From: Caulobacteraceae bacterium
GTDB lineage: Bacteria; Pseudomonadota; Alphaproteobacteria; Caulobacterales; Caulobacteraceae
Assembly: GCA_947476555.1 (NCBI GenBank)
Contig: CANJRI010000002.1
Span: 1 to 64,000, forward strand
Length of the DNA stretch: 64,000 bases
Direction of reading: 5' to 3'
Made by a program: the position numbers and the translations under genes. The notes under the pieces are model-generated. The model ran no database searches. It had not been told where the DNA came from and worked only from the letters and a program-made list of their open reading frames with translations. Numbering within the stretch: position 1 is the first letter of the stretch; each line of letters opens with the position of its first letter. Shown here piece after piece: positions 56,547 through 64,000 of the stretch.

Positions 56547-57046
56547 CCCTTCGCCATCTCCGCCAGCTTGGCGACGGTGTTCATGTTGCGCGCCGTCCCC
56601 GCCCTGGCGGCCGGGATCGCCAGCTTCGAGCGTCCCTGCCCGGAGGGGTAGTGGACGTAGATCTCCCGCTTTCCCAGGCGCGCCGTTTCATCGGCCTGGC
56701 CGTGGATGTGCCCCAGGGCGTCCTTCGGCGGCGCCTCGTCCAGGAAGATGGCGACCACACGGTTTCCCGGTTCGGCGGGGAAGGGATTGGCTTTCGCGAC
56801 CGCCGCCATCTCGGCCGCCGTCCGGACCAGCACGCCCTTGCCGGCGTAGGCCTTGAGCTTGCCGTCCAGCGCCGCCTTCACCTGGACCTCCGAACCCTCC
56901 GCCTCGAACACCACATTGCCGCTGGCGATATAGGTGCGGACGTTTGCGAACCCCGCCGCCTCGCACATGGCCTTCAGCTCGGCCATCGGCAGGGTGCTGC
57001 CGGCGCCGAGGTTCACCGCGCGGAGGAGGGCGACGTAGGTGGTCAT
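56543..57046 (-). CDS. DUF1697 domain protein
   Basis: YVALLRAVNLGAGSTLPMAELKAMCEAAGFANVRTYIASGNVVFE. Confidence 0.9.
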   Translation of the reverse strand: MTTYVALLRAVNLGAGSTLPMAELKAMCEAAGFANVRTYIASGNVVFEAEGSEVQVKAALDGKLKAYAGKGVLVRTAAEMAAVAKANPFPAEPGNRVVAIFLDEAPPKDALGHIHGQADETARLGKREIYVHYPSGQGRSKLAIPAARAGTARNMNTVAKLAEMAKG

Positions 57047-57065
57047 GACGACCCCGAAAGGGGAT

Positions 57066-57140
57066 TGGTGGATGCGACAGGGATTGAACCTGTGACCCCC
57101 TCGGTGTGAACGAGGTGCTCTCCCGCTGAGCTACGCATCC
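57066..57140 (-). tRNA. tRNA-Val (anticodon CAC)
   Basis: Reverse strand GGATGCGTAGCTCAGCGGGAGAGCACCTCGTTCACACCGAGGGGTCACAGGTTCAATCCCTGTCGCATCCACCA; anticodon loop TTCACAC; encoded CCA. Confidence 0.96.
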
Positions 57141-57174
57141 GTCTCGGGCGCCAAGGGCGCGCGGAAGGCGGCGG

Positions 57175-57879
57175 CTATAGCCGCTCGGCCGCTTCCCCGC
57201 AAGCGCCGAGCAGCCGCGCGCAGGCCTCCGGAAGCTCGTCGAAATGGTGGATCAGGATGTCGGGCCCGAGTTCCTGGGCCGGGGTCTCGGTGTAGCCGAA
57301 GCTGACCAGCACCAGGTGCGCCCCCGCGGCCCGGGCGGCGCCGGCGTCGGTGGCCGCGTCGCCCACCATCACCGTGCGGGCGGCGGTCCCGCCCAGAGCG
57401 TCCACCGCCGTCATCAGGTGACGGGGGTCGGGCTTGATGGCGGGGGCGGCGTCGGCGCCGATCACCGCGTCGAAGTGGCCATCCAGGCCGACGGCGGCCA
57501 GCAGGGCCACCGACAGGTCGGTGCGCTTGTTGGTGCAGACGCAGAGTTTGGCGCCGGCCGCCTTCAGGCGCTCCAGGGCCGCCACCACGCCCGGGAAAGG
57601 GACGCTCTCGTCGGCGATGTGGGCCAGGTAGTAGGCGATGAACCGGTCGAACAGCGCCGGGACCCGCTCGGCCGCCAGCGGCGCCCCCGCCGCCGAAAAT
57701 CCGCGCTCGATCAGCCAGCGCGCGCCCCGACCGATGAAGGGCCGCGCGTCTGCCAGGGGCAGGGGAGCGATCCCCTCGGCCTTCAACAGGGCGTTCAGCG
57801 TCCCGATCAGGTCCGGGGCGGTGTCCACCAGGGTCCCGTCCAGGTCAAAGGCGATCACCGCGCCGTCAAGGTCGCCCAT
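57175..57879 (-). CDS. gph: phosphoglycolate phosphatase-like HAD hydrolase
   Basis: [42 protein letters not shown]. Confidence 0.88.
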   Translation of the reverse strand: MGDLDGAVIAFDLDGTLVDTAPDLIGTLNALLKAEGIAPLPLADARPFIGRGARWLIERGFSAAGAPLAAERVPALFDRFIAYYLAHIADESVPFPGVVAALERLKAAGAKLCVCTNKRTDLSVALLAAVGLDGHFDAVIGADAAPAIKPDPRHLMTAVDALGGTAARTVMVGDAATDAGAARAAGAHLVLVSFGYTETPAQELGPDILIHHFDELPEACARLLGACGEAAERL

Positions 57880-57956
57880 CAGTTTCTCGCGCCTGGCTGC
57901 AAGGCTTGCTAAGCCGTGAACAGGAGCATGACTCGCCCCCTTCGGAGTATAGCCGC

Positions 57957-59321
57957 ATGAGCGCACGCGCCGCCGTCATCATGGCCGCAGGGCAGGGCAC
58001 GCGCATGAAGTCGCCGACGCCCAAGGTGCTGCACAAGGTCGGCGGTCGCGCCCTTCTGGACCGGGTGATTGACACCGTCCAGGCGGCGGGCTGCGAGCGA
58101 ATCCACGTCATCGTCGGCGATCACAGCCCTGAGGTCCGCGCCCTGGTGGAAAAGCGCCTGGGCGCCGCCGCCGCCGCCGCCGTGCTCCAGGACCCGCCGC
58201 TCGGCACCGGCCACGCCGTGCTCTGCGCCGCCGACGCCCTGGCCGACTTCGACGGCGACGTGCTGGTCGTGAACGGCGACTGCCCGTTGCTGCGACCCGA
58301 GGACCTGGAGCCGCTCTACAATCTTCGCCGGGACGGCGCGGTCCTGGGCATCCTCGGCTTCGAGCCGCACGACGCCTTGCTCTATGGCCGGGTGATCCGC
58401 GGGGCCGACGGCCACGTGATCCGCATCGTCGAGCCCAGCCAGCTCACCGAGGAACAGCGGGGCGTGAGGCTCTGCAACGCGGGCATGTACCTCGCCGGCC
58501 GCGCCGACCTGTTCCGCTGGCTCTCCCGCCTCACCGACGACAATCCCAAGAAGGAATACTTCCTCACCGGCGTCATCGCCGAGGCCGGCGCCGAGGGCGG
58601 CCTGATCCGCTGCGCCCTGGCGCCGGAGAGCGCCGTGATGGGCGCCGACACCCAGGCCCAGCTTTCCCAGGCCGAGGCGATCTTCCAGCAGCGCCGACGC
58701 GCGCATTTCCTCGCCGAAGGCGTGGCCATGCCCGCCCCGGAGACCGTCCACTTCGCCTGGGACACCCAGATCGCGGCCGGCGCGACCGTCGAGCCCTTTG
58801 TGGTGTTCGCTCCCGGCGTGAAGGTGGAGGCCGGCGTCGTGATCCGCGCCTTCAGCCACCTGGAGGGCGCCGAGGTGAAGGCCGGCGCCCTGGTCGGTCC
58901 CTACGCTCGCCTGCGCCCCGGCGCGGTGATCGGCGAGGACGCCCACGTCGGCAACTTCGTGGAGATCAAAAACGTCTCGCTGGGCAAGGGCGCCAAGGCC
59001 AACCACCTCAGCTATCTGGGCGACGGGTCGGTGGGGGCGGGGGCCAACATCGGGGCCGGCACGATCTTCTGTAACTACGACGGCTTCTTCAAATACGAGA
59101 CCCATGTGGGCGAGAACGCCTTCATCGGCTCCAATACGGCGCTGGTCGCGCCGGTGAAGGTGGGGGCGGGGGGCATGACGGGCTCGGGCTCGGTGATCAC
59201 CCGCGATGTCCCCGCCGACGCCCTGTCCCTGGAACGCAGCGCACAGGACGACCGACTCGGCTGGGCTGCGGCTTTCCGCAAACGCAAGGCCGCCGCCAAG
59301 GCCGCCAAGATGAGGAAATGA
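57957..59321 (+). CDS. glmU: bifunctional GlmU
   Basis: [26 protein letters not shown]; left-handed beta-helix C-terminus [39 protein letters not shown]. Confidence 0.95.
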   Translation: MSARAAVIMAAGQGTRMKSPTPKVLHKVGGRALLDRVIDTVQAAGCERIHVIVGDHSPEVRALVEKRLGAAAAAAVLQDPPLGTGHAVLCAADALADFDGDVLVVNGDCPLLRPEDLEPLYNLRRDGAVLGILGFEPHDALLYGRVIRGADGHVIRIVEPSQLTEEQRGVRLCNAGMYLAGRADLFRWLSRLTDDNPKKEYFLTGVIAEAGAEGGLIRCALAPESAVMGADTQAQLSQAEAIFQQRRRAHFLAEGVAMPAPETVHFAWDTQIAAGATVEPFVVFAPGVKVEAGVVIRAFSHLEGAEVKAGALVGPYARLRPGAVIGEDAHVGNFVEIKNVSLGKGAKANHLSYLGDGSVGAGANIGAGTIFCNYDGFFKYETHVGENAFIGSNTALVAPVKVGAGGMTGSGSVITRDVPADALSLERSAQDDRLGWAAAFRKRKAAAKAAKMRK

Positions 59322-60004
59322 TGGACGCGGACGCGCAGAAGCGGGCGGCCGGCGAGGCCGCCGCCGCCCTGGTGGAATCGGGCATGGTCGTGGGCCTGGG
59401 CACCGGCTCCACCGCCGCCTGGTTCGTCAGGGCCCTGGCGGCCCGGGGCCTGGATATCGTCGGCGTGCCGACCTCCGCGGCCACCGGCGCGTTGGCCCAG
59501 AGCCTCGGGATCCGGCTGGGCGAGCTCGGTGAGACCAAGGGCATCGACCTCACCGTCGACGGCGCCGACGAGATCGGTCCGGGCCTGTCCCTCATCAAGG
59601 GTGGCGGGGCGGCGCTGCTGCGCGAGAAGCTGGTGTGGGAGGCCTCGGCCCGCTGCGTCGTCATAGCCGACGCCGCCAAGCAGGTGAAAACGCTGGGGAA
59701 GTTTCCCTTGCCTATCGAGGTGGTGGCGTTCGGACACACGATCACGTCCCTTCGTATCTGCGACGCCCTTTCCGAATGCGACCTCGGCGTGGCCCCCCGC
59801 CTGCGGATGAAGGACGGCGCCCCGGTGCGGACCGACGGGGGCAACCTCATCTATGACGCAGCCTGCGGCCGGATCGAGGAGCCGGCGGCCCTGGCGGCGG
59901 CGCTGAAGAGCGTCACCGGCGTGGTCGACCACGGCCTGTTCCTCGACCTCGCCGACACGGCGCTGATCGGCGCGCCCGGCGGCGTGCTGACATTGGAACC
60001 GTAA
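59318..60004 (+). CDS. rpiA: ribose-5-phosphate isomerase A
   Basis: [43 protein letters not shown]. Confidence 0.95.
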   Translation: MMDADAQKRAAGEAAAALVESGMVVGLGTGSTAAWFVRALAARGLDIVGVPTSAATGALAQSLGIRLGELGETKGIDLTVDGADEIGPGLSLIKGGGAALLREKLVWEASARCVVIADAAKQVKTLGKFPLPIEVVAFGHTITSLRICDALSECDLGVAPRLRMKDGAPVRTDGGNLIYDAACGRIEEPAALAAALKSVTGVVDHGLFLDLADTALIGAPGGVLTLEP

Positions 60005-60015
60005 GGAGCCCGTCG

Positions 60016-61401
60016 TTGGCCAACTACGACTACGACCTCTTCGTCATCGGCGCCGGCTCGGGCGGGGTGCGCGCCGCGCGCCTGGCCGCTCTGTCCGGCG
60101 CCAAGGTGATGGTGGCCGAGGAGCATCGGGTCGGCGGCACCTGCGTGATCCGCGGCTGCGTGCCCAAGAAGCTCCTGGTCTACGCCTCGGAAGTCTCCCA
60201 CCAGGCCAAGATCGCCGCCGAGTATGGCTGGACGATCCCCGAGACCCACTTCGACTGGCCCACCTTCATCGCTCGCAAGGACAAGGAGATCGCCCGCCTC
60301 TCCGGCATCTACGTCCGCAACCTGCAGAACGCCGGCGCCGAGTTGGTCCACGGCAAGGCCTGGCTGACGGACGCCCACACCATCGAGGTCGAGGGCCATG
60401 GGACCGTCACCGCCGAGAAGGTGCTGGTCGCCACCGGCGGCCGGCCCTGGAGCCCGAAGGAGCTGCCGGGCGTCGAGCACGCCATCTCCTCCAACGAGGC
60501 CTTCCACCTGGAAACCCTGCCGAAGAGCATCGTCATCGCCGGCGGCGGCTACATCGCTATCGAGTTCGCCGGCATATTCAACGGCCTGGGCGTCGAGACC
60601 ACTCTGGTCCATCGTGGCCCCAATCTGCTGCGCGGCTTCGACGACGACGTGCGCGCCCACGTGGCCGAGGAGATGGGCCGGCGCGGGATCAAAGTCCTGC
60701 TCGGCAACCAGCACACCGCCATCGAGAAGACCGCCACGGGCTTCATCAGCCGCTTCAAGGATGGCCATTCCTGCGAGAGCGACCTCGTCATGCTGGCGCT
60801 CGGCCGCGAGCCCTACGTCGAGGGCCTGGGTCTGGAAGCCGCCGGCGTGGCCCTCAACGAGGCGGGCGCGGTGGTGGTGGACGAATACTCCCGCACCAAC
60901 GTGCCGAGCATCTGGGCGGTGGGCGACGTCACCAACCGCATCAACCTCACCCCGGTGGCGATCCGCGAGGGCCAGGCCTTCGCCCAGACCGAATTCCAGG
61001 ACAAGCCCACGGCGTTCGATCACGACCTGGTGGCCTCGGCGGTGTTCTCCCAGCCGCCGATCGGCTCGGTTGGCCTCTCGGAAGCCGACGCCCGCCACAA
61101 GCTGGGCGGCAAGGTCGATATCTACCTGGCCCGCTTCAAGCCCATGAAGTACGCCTTCGCCGGCGCCGAGGAGCGCTGCCTGATCAAGCTGGTGGTCGAG
61201 CCCGGGTCCGAGCGGATCCTCGGTTGCCACGTGGTGGGCCCGGACGCCCCCGAGATCATCCAGATGGCCGCCGTCGCCCTGAAGATGGGGGTCACCAAGC
61301 CGCAGTGGGATTCCACCTGCGCCGTCCACCCGACCCTCGCGGAGGAGCTGGTGACCATGCGCGAGAAGTACGTCCCGCCCTCCCTCGGCCAGGCCGCATG
61401 A
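60016..61401 (+). CDS. gor: glutathione-disulfide reductase
   Basis: GAGSGGVRAARLAALSG; VGGTCVIRGCVPKKLLVYAS; HPTLAEELVTM. Confidence 0.93.
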   Translation: MANYDYDLFVIGAGSGGVRAARLAALSGAKVMVAEEHRVGGTCVIRGCVPKKLLVYASEVSHQAKIAAEYGWTIPETHFDWPTFIARKDKEIARLSGIYVRNLQNAGAELVHGKAWLTDAHTIEVEGHGTVTAEKVLVATGGRPWSPKELPGVEHAISSNEAFHLETLPKSIVIAGGGYIAIEFAGIFNGLGVETTLVHRGPNLLRGFDDDVRAHVAEEMGRRGIKVLLGNQHTAIEKTATGFISRFKDGHSCESDLVMLALGREPYVEGLGLEAAGVALNEAGAVVVDEYSRTNVPSIWAVGDVTNRINLTPVAIREGQAFAQTEFQDKPTAFDHDLVASAVFSQPPIGSVGLSEADARHKLGGKVDIYLARFKPMKYAFAGAEERCLIKLVVEPGSERILGCHVVGPDAPEIIQMAAVALKMGVTKPQWDSTCAVHPTLAEELVTMREKYVPPSLGQAA

Positions 61402-62624
61402 GCCCAGCATCCGCCGCGGGTCGCGACCGGCTGGCCCTCTGGTGCGGTTGGGTGATGGTGGGCCTGGCGGTCCTCACCGCCCCGTTCGGCTGGCTGTTCT
61501 ATCAGGGCTTCTCGGTGCTGATCGCGCTGGTTGGGCTCCTCTGCCTGCCGGCTTTGCGGATCAATGAGGGCGATCGCCCCGTCGCGGTGGTCCTGCTGGC
61601 GGCGCTGGCCTGGGCCGCGATCTCCACGATCTGGAGCCCGCATCATCCGCCCCTGGACGCCAACCAGGGCCTGAAGCTCACCGCCGAACTTGTGCTCTAC
61701 TGGTCCGCCTGGTGCGCCGCCCGCCGCGCCGATCCACGGCTCGCGGGCCTCGCGCTCCGGATCCTCGCCTGGAGCCTCGGCCTGCTCGGCGCCTGGTTGA
61801 CGGTCGAGGCCTTCACCTGGGGCGCCGTCTACCACGCCCTGCGCAACGCCCTTTACGAACCGACGCGTATCGATCTTTCCCTCAAGAGCCTCGCCGAGGC
61901 GGCCTATCCCCTGGCTCTCCTGTGGCCGGTGGCGGCCGCCGGCGGCGTGCGGGCTGGCGCGCCCCAGTGGCTGGCGATCCCCATGGTCATCGGGACGTTC
62001 GCTCTTGGCCTGCAGCTCGGTTCGGACGCTCAGGTGGTCGCTGTGTTCGTCAGCCTGATTGTCGGCGGTGTCGTGCTCGCCTGGCCGCGCGGCGGGCCAA
62101 AGGCCCTGGCCCTGACCGCCGCCGCCTACTTCCTCCTGGCGCCGGCCATCGTCCTGGGTGTTCGCAGCGTCACGCGTGGCGTCCCCGGCGGGCTTCAGGT
62201 GCAGGAATCCTGGTCCATGCGTCTCGGCTACTGGAGCAACACCGTCGACGCCATCGCCGAGAAGCCGCTGCTCGGCTGGGGCCTCGACGCCAGCCGCACC
62301 TTCTCCGGCGTCGGCCTGCATCCGCACAACGGCGCCCTCCAGGCCTGGCTTGAGCTGGGCGCCCTCGGCGCGGCGGCGGCGGCGCTGTTCTGGGCCATGT
62401 CGCTGCGCCGGCTGTCCCGCGAGGGCAGGGACCTGATGGCCGCCGCCATCGCCGCCTCGGCCGGCCTCTACCTGCTGTTCGAGGCCGTCGGGCACGGGAT
62501 CTGGCAGGAACATTGGCTCGCCATGGGGGCCTTGGCCGCCATCGTCGGCGTCCTCGGAAGCGGCCCGCTGGCCCCCTGGTCCACGCGGCCAAACCGCCGC
62601 AGCGCGGCAAAATCATCGACCTAG
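61398..62624 (+). CDS. O-antigen ligase/polymerase-like membrane protein
   Basis: Multi-TM protein with [30 protein letters not shown]...[18 protein letters not shown], a Wzy_C-type motif. Confidence 0.8.
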   Translation: MSPASAAGRDRLALWCGWVMVGLAVLTAPFGWLFYQGFSVLIALVGLLCLPALRINEGDRPVAVVLLAALAWAAISTIWSPHHPPLDANQGLKLTAELVLYWSAWCAARRADPRLAGLALRILAWSLGLLGAWLTVEAFTWGAVYHALRNALYEPTRIDLSLKSLAEAAYPLALLWPVAAAGGVRAGAPQWLAIPMVIGTFALGLQLGSDAQVVAVFVSLIVGGVVLAWPRGGPKALALTAAAYFLLAPAIVLGVRSVTRGVPGGLQVQESWSMRLGYWSNTVDAIAEKPLLGWGLDASRTFSGVGLHPHNGALQAWLELGALGAAAAALFWAMSLRRLSREGRDLMAAAIAASAGLYLLFEAVGHGIWQEHWLAMGALAAIVGVLGSGPLAPWSTRPNRRSAAKSST

Positions 62625-62692
62625 CGGTCTTCCTTGGAGTAGAAGCGGCGCTCCGCCGCCGGGGGTGGCCCCAGGTGGCGCGGAGTTGGACT

Positions 62693-64000
62693 ATGACCGA
62701 GACCTGGAATCCCGCTTCCTGGCGGACCAAGCCCGCCAAGCACGTGCCGACCGACTATCCGGATATGGCCGAGCTTTCCCGCGTCGAGCAGACGCTGCGC
62801 CGGATGCCGCCCCTGGTGTTCGCCGGCGAGGCGCGCCGCCTTAAGGGTCTGCTGGGCGACGTGGCGGAGGGCCGGGCCTTCCTGCTGCAGGGCGGCGACT
62901 GCGCCGAGAGCTTCAAGGAATTCCACGCCGACAACATCCGCGATTCCTTCCGCCTGATCCTGCAGATGGCGGTGGTCCTGACCTTCGCCGGCGGCAAGCC
63001 GATCGTGAAGGTCGGCCGCATGGCCGGCCAGTTCGGCAAGCCCCGGTCCTCGCCGGTGGAGAAGATCGGCGACGTCGAGCTGCCCTCCTATCGCGGCGAC
63101 AATATCAACGGCACGGAGTTCACGCCCGAGGCCCGGATTCCCGATCCGCAGCGCCTGCTGCAGGCCTATGGCCAGTCGGCCTCGACCCTGAACCTGCTGC
63201 GCGCCTTCGCCGGCGGCGGCTACGCCGACCTCTACAACATCCACCGCTGGACCCTGGGCTTCGTCAACGACAGCCCGCAAGGCGCGCGTTACGGCGAGCT
63301 CAGCGAGAAAATCTCCGAGGCCCTGACCTTCATGGCCGCCATCGGCGTCACCCCGGAGACCCATCCGGAGATGCACCGGGTGGAGTTCTTCACCTCGCAC
63401 GAGGGCCTGCTGCTGGGCTTCGAAGAGGCCATGACCCGGGTCGATAGCACCTCGGGCGAATGGTACGACACCTCCGCCCACCTGCTGTGGATCGGCGAGC
63501 GCACCCGCCAGCTCGACGGGGCGCACGTGGAGTATTTCCGCGGCATCAAGAACCCCATCGGCGTGAAGGTCGGCCCCACCCTGGAGCCGGACGAGCTGTT
63601 GCGCCTGATCGATGTCCTGAACCCGAAGAACGAGCCTGGTCGCCTGACCCTCTACGGCCGCTTCGGCTACGACAAGGTCGAGGATCGGCTGCCGCGCCTG
63701 CTGCGGGCCACCAAGGCCGATGGCCGCCATGTCGTCTGGGCCACCGACCCTATGCACGGCAACACCCTGACCGCCGCCAACGGCTACAAGACCCGGCCGT
63801 TCGACCGGATCCTGTCGGAGGTGAAGCTGTTCGTGGAGACCTGCCTGGCGGAAGGCGTCCACCCGGGCGGCGTCCATCTTGAGATGACCGGCCAGAACGT
63901 CACCGAGTGCCTCGGCGGCGCCCGGGCCCTCACCGAAGGCGACCTGGCCGATCGCTACCACACCCACTGCGACCCCCGCCTCAACGGTGAGCAGGCCCTC
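62693..64000 (+). CDS. class II 3-deoxy-7-phosphoheptulonate synthase (runs off right edge)
   Basis: [35 protein letters not shown]...[14 protein letters not shown]...[18 protein letters not shown]; not in the ORF track because no stop falls in the window. Confidence 0.95.
   Translation, partial: MTETWNPASWRTKPAKHVPTDYPDMAELSRVEQTLRRMPPLVFAGEARRLKGLLGDVAEGRAFLLQGGDCAESFKEFHADNIRDSFRLILQMAVVLTFAGGKPIVKVGRMAGQFGKPRSSPVEKIGDVELPSYRGDNINGTEFTPEARIPDPQRLLQAYGQSASTLNLLRAFAGGGYADLYNIHRWTLGFVNDSPQGARYGELSEKISEALTFMAAIGVTPETHPEMHRVEFFTSHEGLLLGFEEAMTRVDSTSGEWYDTSAHLLWIGERTRQLDGAHVEYFRGIKNPIGVKVGPTLEPDELLRLIDVLNPKNEPGRLTLYGRFGYDKVEDRLPRLLRATKADGRHVVWATDPMHGNTLTAANGYKTRPFDRILSEVKLFVETCLAEGVHPGGVHLEMTGQNVTECLGGARALTEGDLADRYHTHCDPRLNGEQAL

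Noticed and set aside
59851-63967. Long minus-strand ORFs (519, 463 and 448 aa)
   Set aside because: Antisense shadows of gor, the O-antigen-ligase-like gene and class II DAHP synthase.

Overview
GC-rich (about 68-70%) chromosomal window that looks like a Caulobacterales alphaproteobacterium (Caulobacter/Phenylobacterium-like; genus is inferred from gene content). Main blocks: (1) 1-1.05 kb: a 5'-truncated galE fragment abutting an IS-like end, then an XRE regulator. (2) 1.2-15.5 kb: a bacterial ceramide / anionic sphingolipid locus. It holds a LicC-like and a MobA-like nucleotidyltransferase, a GNAT-type ceramide synthase (bCerS-like), LptG and LptF, HIT, a CDP-alcohol phosphotransferase, an LCB5/DAGK-type lipid kinase, a Tam41-like putative cytidylyltransferase, serine palmitoyltransferase, ACP, CerR-like reductase, acyl-AMP ligase and a flippase. 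(3) tRNA-Lys(CTT), followed by an accessory stretch with a TPR + 2OG-Fe(II) oxygenase protein and a segmental duplication of an amidohydrolase 3' end plus a small ORF. (4) 21.2-27.8 kb: a decayed prophage (repressor with operator, DnaA-domain-IV protein, frameshifted NusG-like gene, TerS, truncated TerL, truncated tail/connector gene, overlapping Rz/Rz1-like pair) in which two methyltransferase genes sit where the structural module should be. (5) Sulfur assimilation operon. (6) Nuclease, NUDIX, FolD and an Mla-type transporter. (7) TonB receptor, then a large Pho regulon (phoR-phoU1-phoB, lpxH-like, two pstS, pit plus DUF47, pstCAB-phoU2) with 11-bp-phased Pho boxes. (8) tRNA-Val(CAC), gph, glmU, rpiA, gor, an O-antigen-ligase-like gene and class II DAHP synthase running off the right edge. 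The strongest candidates for under-described biology are the sphingolipid locus with its embedded LptFG pair and coupled flippase, and the remodelled prophage.
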